A DNA stretch of 45,774 nucleotides from Desulfobulbaceae bacterium (GTDB lineage: Bacteria; Desulfobacterota; Desulfobulbia; Desulfobulbales; VMSU01), in the NCBI GenBank assembly GCA_013792005.1, contig VMSU01000174.1, positions 1 to 45,774 on the forward strand, read 5' to 3'. Numbering within the stretch: position 1 is the first letter of the stretch; each line of letters opens with the position of its first letter. The position numbers were made by a program, and so were the translations under genes. This document shows positions 25,930 through 35,126 of this stretch, piece after piece. Below the pieces are notes generated by a model. It was not told the DNA's origin, did not search any database, and was given only the letters and a program-made list of their open reading frames with translations.

Positions 25930-28566
25930 ATGAAGTTCACCTTAAAAACCAGGATGACCTCCGCCATCTCGCTACTGTTCCTGTGCCTGATGTGCGCCAC
26001 ATCCTTCCTGGTTCTATCGATGTTCAAGCAGCAGCTCACAGAAATTATTTCGACCGAACAGTTCTCCTTGCTCTCCGAAATTGCAGACTCACTTGAGGAC
26101 AAGCTCTTCCTTGCCCAATCCCAACTCACCAACACAACCTCCTTGATCTCAGCTGAAACCATTGCCTCAGGCGATACAGCCCAGGATTTTCTGGATCATC
26201 ACCCAGGGTTGCACAAGGCCTTTGACAATCACATCTTTCTCTTTTCACCAGAAGGGAAAATCATTGCCGAATCCCCATTCAGTCCCAATCGGCGAGGAAA
26301 AGATTTTTCTTTCCGACCCTATCTTAAAGACACCCTTGCCACCTCAGCGCCTGTAATCTCCGATCCCTATATCACCTCCCAGGCCCACAAGCACCCGGTG
26401 ATTATGATGACCGCTCCGGTTTTTGACCGTGAAGGCAAGATCATTGCCATCCTCGCTGGCAGTATTGATCTGATGAGAAGCAATATGCTAGGCAAGATCT
26501 CGGAAAAAAGGATTGGCAAAACCGGCTATCTCTCCCTGATCACGGCGGACAGAATCGTGATCATGCACCCGGACAAGGCCATGATCTTCAAAGAGATGCC
26601 CAACGGGAAAAACATCCTGTTTGATCAGGCCATTGATGGCTTTGAAGGCACGAAGGAGAACATTACTGCGTCCGGCATAGCAATGCTTACCTCAGTCAAA
26701 CGCCTGAAAGTGCGAAACTGGATCCTATCCGCAAATTACCCTCAGGCTGAGGCCTATGTCCTGATCACTCGTGCCGTCAAGATCCTTCTGGCCGGAATAA
26801 TGATCATCACCCTGACGGCTATCGTTATCATTCGCTATTTCAGCCAATATCTAACCACCCCCCTATTAGCGCTCACCCAGCATGTGGCAGAGCTGGATAA
26901 CAAAAAAGGAGAGGCCCGACTGTTCCACACCACGGCAGAAGACGAAACCGGTACCCTGGCCAGAACCTTCAATTCCATGCTCGAAAAACTTGATCGGCAG
27001 CAGGCAGAATTACAAAAAAGCGAAGAGATCTACCGCACCGTCACCGTATTCGCTACCGACTTCATCTTCTGGCGGGCACCAAGTAAGGAGATGCTCTTCG
27101 TCTCCCACAATTGTGCAGAACTCACCGGATATTCAGAAGAAGAGTTCCTCTCTGATCCTGGCCTCTTGGATATGATCTTCCACCCGGAAGACCGGGAGCG
27201 ATGGGCCAACCATACGCATCCCACCGACGAAAACAACAAGGAAATCGCCTTGGAATTCCGGATCGTCACCAAAACAGGCCAAGTCCGCTGGGTCAGCCAT
27301 GTCTGCACAGAAATACATGACAACTCGGGTAAATTCCTTGGCTTACGAGGGAGCCTTACCGACATCATGGCGCTAAAACACGCGGCAGATGAACAGGAAA
27401 AACTAAAGAGCCAGCTTACCCAATCCCAAAAGATGGAATCCATCGGCATCCTGGCCGGCGGGGTTGCCCACGACTTCAACAACATCCTCTCTATCATTAT
27501 CGGCTACAGCGAGTTGTTACTAATGGATCTGGACCAAAATGCCCCGACTAGAGGAAAGATCCAGTGCATCATGGAGGCCGGGCACAGGGCCGCCGAACTC
27601 ACCAGACAACTCCTGGCCTTCAGCCGAAAACAAACGATACAGATGGCGCCCTGCAGCCTGAATCAGCTCGTCCAGAATCTAACCAAAATGCTGGGCAGGA
27701 TGATCGGGGAAGATATCTCCCTGGAGGTCCGTACCGCAGCAAAAAATGACACCGTACTCCTTGATTCCGGGCAGATGGAACAAGTCCTGCTGAACATGGC
27801 GGTCAACGCCAGAGACGCAATGCCCACAGGCGGCAGCCTGATCCTTGAAACGGAAAATCGGGAACTTGACGATGCCTATGTCAGTACCCACGACGGGGTA
27901 CTGCCAGGCCAACACGTAGTGCTTTCAGTGAGTGATACCGGGGAGGGCATGGACCGGAAAACCCAGGAAAAAATCTTTGATCCATTCTTCACCACTAAGG
28001 AACGGGGGAAAGGCACCGGTCTGGGACTGTCCATGGTCTATGGCATCATTAAACAACTCGGCGGCCACATTTTTGTGTACAGCGAACTGGGCAGGGGCAC
28101 TACCCTGAAAATTTTCCTGCCGGTTGTCGACCGTTCAGTCGAAAAAACTATTGAACCATCCCCCACAATAACACTCCCCCATGGCCACGAAACCATCTTG
28201 GTGGTAGATGACGAGTCCTCGATCAGAACTCTGGTCACAGATATCCTGCGACCTCTTGGCTACACAATACTGGAAGCGGGCAATGGAGCTGAGGCCTTAG
28301 AACTCAGCGACTCCTTTGACGGACAGATCGACATCCTGCTGACCGATGTCATCATGCCCGGCCTCAACGGACGGGAACTCGCTGAGGCCATCACGACCAA
28401 AAGACCAGAAACCAAAATCCTCTACATGTCCGGCTACACGGATAACGCCATCGCCCATCACGGTGTCCTGGATCAGGGCATCATCCTCATTGAAAAGCCC
28501 ATTACAGCGAATAAACTTACTAGTGTGCTGTTCGGCCCCCCCCATAGAAGATTAGATCTGAGATAG
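25930..28566 (+). CDS. Hybrid sensor histidine kinase (extracytoplasmic CACHE, HAMP, PAS, HisKA, HATPase, REC)
   Basis: This 878-residue inner-membrane kinase probably senses a small ligand outside the membrane. Membrane helices lie at about 11-32 and 284-302, enclosing a double-CACHE-like domain (33-283, with SFRPYLKD and KTGYLSLI). HAMP follows (about 303-356), then PAS (366-486). HisKA has phosphoacceptor His514 in GGVAHDFNN, and the ATPase has its N box at Asn626 (NMAVNARDAM), DTGEGM, and GTGLGLSMVYGI. The C-terminal receiver has Asp759, Asp760, Asp761 at its acidic pocket, phosphoacceptor Asp806 (LLTDVIMP), and Lys856. ATG 25930 has GGAG at good spacing. No output gene is adjacent, so its partner is encoded elsewhere. 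Confidence 0.93.
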   Translation: MKFTLKTRMTSAISLLFLCLMCATSFLVLSMFKQQLTEIISTEQFSLLSEIADSLEDKLFLAQSQLTNTTSLISAETIASGDTAQDFLDHHPGLHKAFDNHIFLFSPEGKIIAESPFSPNRRGKDFSFRPYLKDTLATSAPVISDPYITSQAHKHPVIMMTAPVFDREGKIIAILAGSIDLMRSNMLGKISEKRIGKTGYLSLITADRIVIMHPDKAMIFKEMPNGKNILFDQAIDGFEGTKENITASGIAMLTSVKRLKVRNWILSANYPQAEAYVLITRAVKILLAGIMIITLTAIVIIRYFSQYLTTPLLALTQHVAELDNKKGEARLFHTTAEDETGTLARTFNSMLEKLDRQQAELQKSEEIYRTVTVFATDFIFWRAPSKEMLFVSHNCAELTGYSEEEFLSDPGLLDMIFHPEDRERWANHTHPTDENNKEIALEFRIVTKTGQVRWVSHVCTEIHDNSGKFLGLRGSLTDIMALKHAADEQEKLKSQLTQSQKMESIGILAGGVAHDFNNILSIIIGYSELLLMDLDQNAPTRGKIQCIMEAGHRAAELTRQLLAFSRKQTIQMAPCSLNQLVQNLTKMLGRMIGEDISLEVRTAAKNDTVLLDSGQMEQVLLNMAVNARDAMPTGGSLILETENRELDDAYVSTHDGVLPGQHVVLSVSDTGEGMDRKTQEKIFDPFFTTKERGKGTGLGLSMVYGIIKQLGGHIFVYSELGRGTTLKIFLPVVDRSVEKTIEPSPTITLPHGHETILVVDDESSIRTLVTDILRPLGYTILEAGNGAEALELSDSFDGQIDILLTDVIMPGLNGRELAEAITTKRPETKILYMSGYTDNAIAHHGVLDQGIILIEKPITANKLTSVLFGPPHRRLDLR

Positions 28567-28720
28567 CCCTCCCCCTCAGCAGACATCAATCCATCCAACA
28601 TAGGGAAAAACAGCAGTAGAATGAAACTCGTTTAAGGGACCAACACGCCGCCCACACCACGTCAGCTATCAATTGGTAATCGTTCACCAGAAGCGTTGAA
28701 CGTGCGGATTTCACCGGACT

Positions 28721-28853
28721 GTAAACGTTTACCGGGTGCCCCAGATGCGCGAAAGCGGTCTGCGAAGTGTGCTAGTTGCACATGAGCAGGCCGCTAACAG
28801 CTAAGCGAGTTTGCGAGACTGCGAAGCAAATGGGGTGCCCGGTGAACGTTTAC
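28721..28853. repeat. Structured repeat, family B, copy 2, overlapping a gene end
   Basis: The 133-bp element has 28-bp outer arms, nearly perfect inverted repeats (GTAAACGTTTACCGGGTGCC and its mate ending GGTGAACGTTTAC). The arm sequence differs from copies 1 and 3 but still pairs. The inner part (GGTCTGCGAAGTGTGC, then TGCACATGAGCAGGCC) matches copy 3, and the motif AGCTAAGCGAG matches copy 1. The last codons and the stop of the HAD phosphatase gene lie inside it. Confidence 0.82.
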
Positions 28854-29507
28854 ATCAATTGCAGTAAGGAACTCGAGAGGATGAGCTAAGAGCGTCTTGG
28901 CGCCGAACTGTTCAAGTTCACTCCGGGTCCGAAACCCCCAGAGCACCCCAATCGGATACATACCCGCGGAACTCGCCGTGATCATGTCAGTATTAGTATC
29001 CCCGAGATAGAGGAACTGACAAGGGTCAAGATCAAGCTCCCTGGCAATGGCAAAGGCTCCGGCAGGATCTGGCTTCCGCGGCACCCCTATCCGAGCGCCG
29101 CGAACCTGAGCCCACGGGAAGCCGGCAAAAAAATGATCTGCCATCAGACAAGTAAACTCGTCAGGTTTATTCGACAGAATATTAAGGATATAACCACGAC
29201 GTGACAATAGTTCGAGCAACTCAACAATGCCGTCGTAAGGCTTAGTCCGGTCTGCCCACCGACCTTGATACTCAACCCGCATCTCATCACTTACCCGCCG
29301 AACCATCTCATCCGTCCGATCAACCTCAGGCAAAACACGGCGGGCTAAGTTTTCCATCCCATCACCGACAAAATATCGATACTGGTCTCGCAAGTGAACA
29401 GGAAAATCAAGACGCGCCAAGACATCATTCATCGAGTCGGCAAGATCATCCAGAGTATCAAGAAGGGTTCCGTCAAGATCGAAGACAACAGCCTTAACCT
29501 GCTTCAT
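28794..29507 (-). CDS. HAD-family phosphatase, phosphoglycolate phosphatase-like
   Basis: A 237-residue soluble HAD hydrolase. It has motif I FDLDGTLLDT with nucleophile and acid Asp residues, an alpha-helical cap, motif II in ILSNK, motif III Lys in PRKPDP, and motif IV LGDTNTD. The likeness is to Gph, which removes phosphate from 2-phosphoglycolate, but related HAD enzymes are hard to tell apart. I start it at ATG 29507, which gives MKQVKAVVFDLDGT, with GAGAGG upstream; GTG 29531 is possible. The final 20 or so residues (from about NVHRAPHLL) are encoded by a repeat B copy and are not family sequence, so the native C-terminus was replaced or extended. Confidence 0.85.
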   Translation of the reverse strand: MKQVKAVVFDLDGTLLDTLDDLADSMNDVLARLDFPVHLRDQYRYFVGDGMENLARRVLPEVDRTDEMVRRVSDEMRVEYQGRWADRTKPYDGIVELLELLSRRGYILNILSNKPDEFTCLMADHFFAGFPWAQVRGARIGVPRKPDPAGAFAIARELDLDPCQFLYLGDTNTDMITASSAGMYPIGVLWGFRTRSELEQFGAKTLLAHPLEFLTAIDVNVHRAPHLLRSLANSLSC

Positions 29508-29782
29508 TAGCACATGCCTCTCAACACTCACCCAGCTTCAATTGAATAAAGGGACTGCCCCCAGTGAACTATCATGGCCTTTAATAATGAATAGTCCGAT
29601 CACCGGCTGACATTATTTTTTCTCCAGCAATCGATAATTTATACCATCCTTCATTGGCATTGACAACGAAAGAAGACCCAAGCTGCCTGCTGACAAAACG
29701 TCATCGAGCATTTTCTTGACATCTCCAGAGTGGCGACATTGACACCTATCTTACCAAAGAAGTCCTGAATCATTTTTTGTGC

Positions 29783-29811
29783 TTGACTGGATTTTTGATT
29801 AGCACTATGTT
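29783..29811 (+). promoter_or_regulatory. Probable sigma-70 promoter of ppaC
   Basis: TTGACT and TATGTT are separated by 17 bp, about 84 bp before the ppaC start. The -35 matches five of six consensus bases and the -10 four of six. The rest of the 387-bp gap before ppaC shows no gene. Confidence 0.5.
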
Positions 29812-29894
29812 TTGTCGGCTGCTATCCACAGGGAGGATAGTCAGGCTATACACAGGTTCATTATTATTCATTTCACAAGGATGGAGGAGTAAGT

Positions 29895-30809
29895 ATGTCA
29901 ATTTACGTTGTAGGGCACAAGAGCCCGGATACCGATTCAGTAGCCTCAGCGATTGCCTATGCTGCTTTTAAAAAAGCCCAGGGCGTTGACGCTACCCCGG
30001 CTATGCAAGGCGAGCTGAACCCCGAGAGCAAGCTGGTTCTGGACAGGTTCGGTTTTGCTGCCCCGGAGATCATGACTGACGCCGCCGGCAAACAACTCAT
30101 TCTGGTAGACTTCAGCGACATCGCCCAGGGTCCTGCCAATATGTCTGACGTTGTCGAAGTGGTTGACCATCACAAGATCGGCGATGTGACTACCAACAGC
30201 CCGATTTTCTTCTACGCTAAACCAGTTGGCTGTACCTGCACCGTTATCAACGAAATTTTCAAGACCAATGGCATTGCTATTGACAAGAATATTGCCGGAA
30301 TCATGACCGCTGCGATCTTAAGCGATACCGTTAACTTTAAGTCTCCTACCTGCACCCCGGAAGACAAAGTTGCTGTTAAAGAATTAGCTGCTACCGCAGG
30401 AATCACCGATACCGATTCACTGTTCATGGACATGCTCAAATCAAAATCCGCTATCGACGGCATCCCGATCAAGGATCTCCTCAATCGTGACTACAAGGAT
30501 TTCGACATGAATGGCAAAAAAGTTGGCATCGGCCAGCTCGAACTTGCCACCCTTGATCAAGCAGCCGCCGTACGCGCCGACCTGGTCAAAGCAATGGAAA
30601 CCCTGAAGGCTGAAGGACGTCACTCCGTCCTCTTCATGCTCACCGATGTCGTCAAGGAAGGCACCGACCTGCTGATTGTATCCGAAGACAACGCACTCAT
30701 CGAGAAGGCATTCAACGGCAAACTGGACAACGGGTCCATGTGGGTTCCAGGCATGATGAGCCGCAAGAAACAAACCGTTCCGCCGCTGCAAAAGGCTTTT
30801 GGTTGCTAA
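29895..30809 (+). CDS. ppaC: Manganese-dependent inorganic pyrophosphatase (family II)
   Basis: The enzyme hydrolyses pyrophosphate to phosphate in the cytosol, pulling biosynthetic reactions forward; in sulfate reducers this includes sulfate activation. The 304-residue protein has the DHH-family metal ligands His8, Asp12, Asp14, Asp72, His93 in VVDHHK, and Asp144 in ILSDTVNF, and the C-terminal substrate-binding SRKKQ (about 290-294). No CBS or DRTGG regulatory insert is present, so it is the short, unregulated form. GGAGG upstream of ATG 29895 is strong. A promoter and a terminator bracket it as a single-gene unit. Confidence 0.96.
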   Translation: MSIYVVGHKSPDTDSVASAIAYAAFKKAQGVDATPAMQGELNPESKLVLDRFGFAAPEIMTDAAGKQLILVDFSDIAQGPANMSDVVEVVDHHKIGDVTTNSPIFFYAKPVGCTCTVINEIFKTNGIAIDKNIAGIMTAAILSDTVNFKSPTCTPEDKVAVKELAATAGITDTDSLFMDMLKSKSAIDGIPIKDLLNRDYKDFDMNGKKVGIGQLELATLDQAAAVRADLVKAMETLKAEGRHSVLFMLTDVVKEGTDLLIVSEDNALIEKAFNGKLDNGSMWVPGMMSRKKQTVPPLQKAFGC

Positions 30810-30891
30810 TAAGATCAGAGGGATCTATTCCTTAATAAACGGAATCAATCCTTTTTTAGCCATACCAAAACCAACTGACACATCCATGACC

Positions 30892-30918
30892 CGACAGACC
30901 TATCTGTCAGCCTTTTTT
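30892..30918 (+). terminator. Rho-independent terminator of ppaC
   Basis: GACAGA-CCTA-TCTGTC forms a 6-bp stem followed by AGCCTTTTTTG. It lies about 85 bp after the ppaC stop. Confidence 0.7.
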
Positions 30919-30967
30919 GTTGAGCAGATGTAACGAGTCATTCCAATAAGAAAGTTTGTGTCACCCC

Positions 30968-31007
30968 AAAAGAGGTCATGCCGCTATCAAGGCGCATGAC
31001 CTCTTTT
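30968..31007. terminator. Perfect 14-bp inverted repeat, possible bidirectional terminator
   Basis: AAAAGAGGTCATGC pairs perfectly with GCATGACCTCTTTT around a 12-base loop. The A- and T-runs at its ends would serve as T-tails in either direction. It may back up the ppaC terminator, or terminate transcription from the right. Confidence 0.6.
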
Positions 31008-31174
31008 CTTATAACTATCTATAATCCCGCTCTTGATTCGTCATCCCCCTCTTCGTAGACAAAAGTACAACTAATAGGTCTCCTTTCGCATTATCGCTCC
31101 TGTTACTGTGTAACGTCATAAAATAATTTTATATTTTTGGCTTTTCGCTTAACAATACCCTTATGTTGGTCACC

Positions 31175-31203
31175 TTGACTTATTGGCATAATGCCCTTAT
31201 ATT
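31175..31203 (+). promoter_or_regulatory. Probable sigma-70 promoter of the sulfatase-like gene
   Basis: TTGACT and TATATT are separated by exactly 17 bp; each box differs from consensus at one position. It lies about 145 bp upstream of the GTG start at 31349. The 539-bp gap between ppaC and this gene holds two hairpins and this promoter, and no gene I can support. Confidence 0.6.
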
Positions 31204-31348
31204 TTTTCTGTTTTTCGTCGCCATATCCTTCCCCACTTAAACCAAACCGAAAGCAACAAAAAATCTCTTCCTTGATGATGCTTGTTCCCCACCAAAAGTT
31301 CAAACACAAGTCATCTTGGTCATCTCCTCCATCATAGAGGCCTAGTCT

Positions 31349-33571
31349 GTGAACCCAACCCCCTTCATCAGACATCACTCCACACAACTGATTATTTCAT
31401 TACTGCTTTTCGTGCTCCTGCTACCGCTCATCATTCACGGATTACTCTGGGGCTGGTCTGCCGCAGGAGTAATCTCATCTTTAGGCAGCGCCGCTCTTAT
31501 CGCCCTACTTACCTACCGCAGCCCCCCCCTCATTATCGCTCTCACCCTCGTTTTCTGGAGCATCATCCAAAGCGTCACCGTGGAACTTGTTCTTGCCGTA
31601 GGACGAATGCCCAGCGTCACCGATGCCATTTACCTTGTGGACCGCACTATGGTTCAGCAGTCCTTACAAGGCAACGGCCTGACTCACCCAGCCTTTCTGC
31701 TGGCGATGCTCACCGGCAGTCTCGGTTTAACAGGCATACGCCTTCTTTCAAGACCTACACCCCGTTCATTAGGGTTTCGCAATATCTGTTTGGCAGTAAT
31801 TCTGCTCTCTCCCCTGCATATGATAACTCGACAATGGGATTTGGCCGCACCGCCCTGGAAGCAGTATGATATTCTGCACAAACTTGTCGTGGAAACAACC
31901 TCCAAATACATCTTCAACAACCAAACGACAGACATCGCCTGGGCCAGTGTCCAAGCAAGAAAACTCACCAGCCTGGACCTGCAAGGAACTCGACTGATCA
32001 ACCAAGGCAAGGCACGAAATGTCCTCCTTATTGTACTTGAAGGAATTTCGGGGGCCGATATCGATCAAATCAGAGAACACCAAGGCTATCCGTCCGATCA
32101 AAAGCCCATGCCCCAACTCAGTGCCCTGGCCCAAGAGTACGACGCCATGCACATCCCGGACTTCGTAGTCCATAACCATCAAACCATACGCGGACTGTAC
32201 TCATTACTCTGCGGAGACTATCCCAAGCTCGACTTCAGCACACCTAAGGCTACGGAATTGCTAACATTTAAAGAAATACGAACATCATGCCTTCCTGCCC
32301 AACTCGCCAATTACGGATTTTCCACCCACTTTCTGCAAGCGGCAGAACTCGCATTCATGTCAAAAGACAAGGTCATGCCCCACATAGGATTTGAGACGAC
32401 ACGTGGACGAGAGAGCATCACTCCCTTACCTGGAGAGGGTGATGAAATTACTTGGGGATGGGATGACAAGGCCTTTTTCTCCGGCTCCATCCAAGCTATC
32501 CAGCAATTGCAAGAGCAAGAGAGACCATGGTTTCTGACACTCCTGACCGTAGGTACCCACCAGCCTTATGGCGCGCCTCAATCATACCTTGAGCGCTATC
32601 CGTCACCAATACTAGCTGCCATAGCCTTTCTGGATGAGTCAGCAAGCCACTTCCTGACTCAATTGAAAGAGATGGGAGTTTTTGAAAACACACTTGTTAT
32701 TATCACCTCGGACGAGGCCCGAGGGAATGAACTACGAATGGGGAGTGCTTGGGGAATAAGCATGATTATTGCCCCGGAGCACGAAGAGTTACCCGCGTTC
32801 AAGGAGGGAGTATACGGTCACATCGATCTTGCCGCGTCAGTGTTGGACTACTTTAGTTTGCCCATGACTCCGGGCATCTCTGGCAGAAGTATGTTCCGTA
32901 ATTACGACCAAGGCCGAGAGATCCTCTCTTACACCAACGGATTCAACCGTCACCTAAACAGCGCTGGGAACCTTGAAGAGTGTAATTTTCAGAGAGTCTG
33001 CCGAGAATATGACCAGGGATACCGGTTTAACATCCCGCAAGCCCCAGAGTTACGACGTTTCTCTGATACTAAAGCAAAAAAGCAATTCGCCTTGGTCGAG
33101 GCATTAAATCGCTCGGTCTTGCAGCCTGATGATGAACAAAACTTCCTGTTTGCCAATGGCGACATCCGCCAACTCAAACCGACAGTGATGAATGACTGGA
33201 CAGATAATCTCATCGGTGCCCAATACCTCGATTTTGGCAAAGGGACGCGAACCTCCGTCAGCCTGCGCATCACTGCCGTGCAGACTGATAACCAAGGGGC
33301 TGCGCTCAAGCTCTCCTTAAAGGAATTCGACAAAGACAGCTCTGCACAGCCACCCGAGCTACCTCTACTTCACACCGGCGAAGAGATGTCGATCAACTTT
33401 GATATTGACAACCCGACAGGACGAAGAGGGTTTTCATTTCACTTACTGGGAGAAGGGTATGGTGAGATTCAAATCGATGAATTTCGCGTCAACACCAGAC
33501 CAATCACTGCTCCGCCGGCTGCGACCAACGCCCCCGACGCCACCAGTTCCCACGCCAAGAAAAGAACCTGA
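31349..33571 (+). CDS. Membrane sulfatase / phosphoglycerol transferase-like protein (LtaS/OpgB type)
   Basis: It is probably an inner-membrane enzyme that moves a phospho- or phosphoglycerol group onto a cell-surface glycan, acting in the periplasm. The 740 residues begin with about five membrane helices (to about 160). The alkaline-phosphatase fold follows, with NVLLIVLEGISG (metal Glu231), NHQTIRGLYSLLCGDYP (nucleophile Thr279), LTVGTHQPYG (His404), and ITSDEARGNE. The usual Asp-His of the last metal motif reads Asp-Glu here. A further 230 residues at the C-terminus (about 510-740), ending in a Pro/Ala-rich tail, are not explained by the transferase. GTG 31349 has AGAGG eight bases upstream. 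The substrate is unknown. Confidence 0.8.
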   Translation: MNPTPFIRHHSTQLIISLLLFVLLLPLIIHGLLWGWSAAGVISSLGSAALIALLTYRSPPLIIALTLVFWSIIQSVTVELVLAVGRMPSVTDAIYLVDRTMVQQSLQGNGLTHPAFLLAMLTGSLGLTGIRLLSRPTPRSLGFRNICLAVILLSPLHMITRQWDLAAPPWKQYDILHKLVVETTSKYIFNNQTTDIAWASVQARKLTSLDLQGTRLINQGKARNVLLIVLEGISGADIDQIREHQGYPSDQKPMPQLSALAQEYDAMHIPDFVVHNHQTIRGLYSLLCGDYPKLDFSTPKATELLTFKEIRTSCLPAQLANYGFSTHFLQAAELAFMSKDKVMPHIGFETTRGRESITPLPGEGDEITWGWDDKAFFSGSIQAIQQLQEQERPWFLTLLTVGTHQPYGAPQSYLERYPSPILAAIAFLDESASHFLTQLKEMGVFENTLVIITSDEARGNELRMGSAWGISMIIAPEHEELPAFKEGVYGHIDLAASVLDYFSLPMTPGISGRSMFRNYDQGREILSYTNGFNRHLNSAGNLEECNFQRVCREYDQGYRFNIPQAPELRRFSDTKAKKQFALVEALNRSVLQPDDEQNFLFANGDIRQLKPTVMNDWTDNLIGAQYLDFGKGTRTSVSLRITAVQTDNQGAALKLSLKEFDKDSSAQPPELPLLHTGEEMSINFDIDNPTGRRGFSFHLLGEGYGEIQIDEFRVNTRPITAPPAATNAPDATSSHAKKRT

Positions 33572-33601
33572 CTCCCAGCAGACAATTCATTGCCGAAACA
33601 G

Positions 33602-35017
33602 TTACGCAGACGCCCCTTCAATGACTCGGATCTGAACGGTCTCGACAAATTTCCCCCCAGCCAGAATATCGGAAAGGACAATAACCCGATCTCCAGGCAA
33701 CAAGGTCATCTTCCGCCGCAGGTGCTCTATCGCACGCTGAATAGTCACCTCAGGATCATTTGAAAATTTAATGCGAAAGGCATGAATTCCCCAATGAATA
33801 CCTAACCTGCGGCGCACATGAGACGTATTGGTAATGGCAAGGATTGGAGCGATAGGTCGACATTTGGACAACAATACAGCCATCAGTCCCCGCCTGGTAA
33901 TCACCAGAGTTCCAGCCGCCTGCAAGTTATTACTCAAAATTGCCGCGCTCCGTGCTATCTCATCCTTAGGATTTATGGAAGCAAGCACCTCAACAACTTT
34001 CGATAACTCCATCTGCCGCTCAATTCTCCGCGCTACGGCATCCATGACTTCAAACGCCTTGAACGGATACTTGCCAGTAGCGGTCTCACCGGAGAGCATG
34101 ATGGCGTCGGCCCCCTGTTGTACAGCATAGGTAATATCAGTAACCTCAGCCCTGGTGGGCGTTGGATTAACGATCATGGACTCCAACATATGGGTGGCAA
34201 CAATAACTGGTTTTCCAACCAACCTGCATTTTTTGATTATCTCGTCCTGCAACAACGGCACTTCTTCATAGGGCAACTCAGCGCCTAAATCACCACGGGC
34301 AATCATAATCCCGTCTGCCACCGCAATAATTTCATCCAGATGGGGAATGGACTCGGCGCTTTCAATCTTAGCAATAAGATCAATCGGGGCCTTCCTCTCC
34401 GCCAGATAGCTCTGCAATTCGCTTATTGACGAAGCGCCACGCACAAAGGAAAGAGCAATAAAATCAACATTGTTATCAATGCCAAAATTAATATCTTGCC
34501 AATCCTTGTCGGTAATTGAAGGCAGGTCAGCGCTCTTGCCGCGGATATTGATATGCCTCCTTGAACTGAGAATCCCATCATCCAATGACTCACAAACCAC
34601 ATCGGAATCGTGAATGGCCCTCACCAACAGACTGATCATCCCGCCATCGACAAGGACAATATCACCCACCTCAACATCATTGACAAACCCGTCATAGCTG
34701 ACCTCGACGCAATATGGCTCAAGCTCTGCCTGACGTCGAACTGTCAGGATAAGGATCTCTCCCTTCTGAAGAGGTAAGTCCTGCTTAACATCACCGGTCC
34801 GCACCTCTGGGCCCTTGGTGTCCAGCATAATAGCGATAGTCGTACCAATCTTCTTGTTGATCCTTTTAATATTTCGAATAGCGTCCCAATGCCACTCCAG
34901 AGAGCCATGAGACATATTCAAGCGTGCGACATTCATCCCTTTTTCGGCAAGCTGTTGCAGCATGGCATAGGGCGCTGTCTTTGGGCCAATAGTACAAATT
35001 ATTTTTGTTTTACGCAT
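33602..35017 (-). CDS. pyk: Pyruvate kinase
   Basis: The enzyme transfers phosphate from phosphoenolpyruvate to ADP in the last step of glycolysis. The 471-residue protein begins MRKTKIICTIGPKT. It has NVARLNMSHGS, MLDTKGPEVRTGD, the active-site segment MIARGDLGAELPYEEV, the catalytic loop Lys in LIAKIES, and MLSGETATGKYP. The C-terminal allosteric domain is present. The length is standard. It is convergent with the sulfatase-like gene, with 30 bp between stops. Confidence 0.97.
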   Translation of the reverse strand: MRKTKIICTIGPKTAPYAMLQQLAEKGMNVARLNMSHGSLEWHWDAIRNIKRINKKIGTTIAIMLDTKGPEVRTGDVKQDLPLQKGEILILTVRRQAELEPYCVEVSYDGFVNDVEVGDIVLVDGGMISLLVRAIHDSDVVCESLDDGILSSRRHINIRGKSADLPSITDKDWQDINFGIDNNVDFIALSFVRGASSISELQSYLAERKAPIDLIAKIESAESIPHLDEIIAVADGIMIARGDLGAELPYEEVPLLQDEIIKKCRLVGKPVIVATHMLESMIVNPTPTRAEVTDITYAVQQGADAIMLSGETATGKYPFKAFEVMDAVARRIERQMELSKVVEVLASINPKDEIARSAAILSNNLQAAGTLVITRRGLMAVLLSKCRPIAPILAITNTSHVRRRLGIHWGIHAFRIKFSNDPEVTIQRAIEHLRRKMTLLPGDRVIVLSDILAGGKFVETVQIRVIEGASA

Positions 35018-35126
35018 AGTTACTAGAACTCTCCAAAAATCAGAATAGATGATCCCCTGAAATATTTATTTTACTGTGATGTGAGTAAGCGGCTCATGAG
35101 GAGCCCCTTCACCAGTTTAAATCTCG

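Noticed and set aside
31103-31387. Small minus-strand frame before the sulfatase-like gene
   Set aside because: Low-complexity, no ribosome site, and it covers a good sigma-70 promoter on the other strand.
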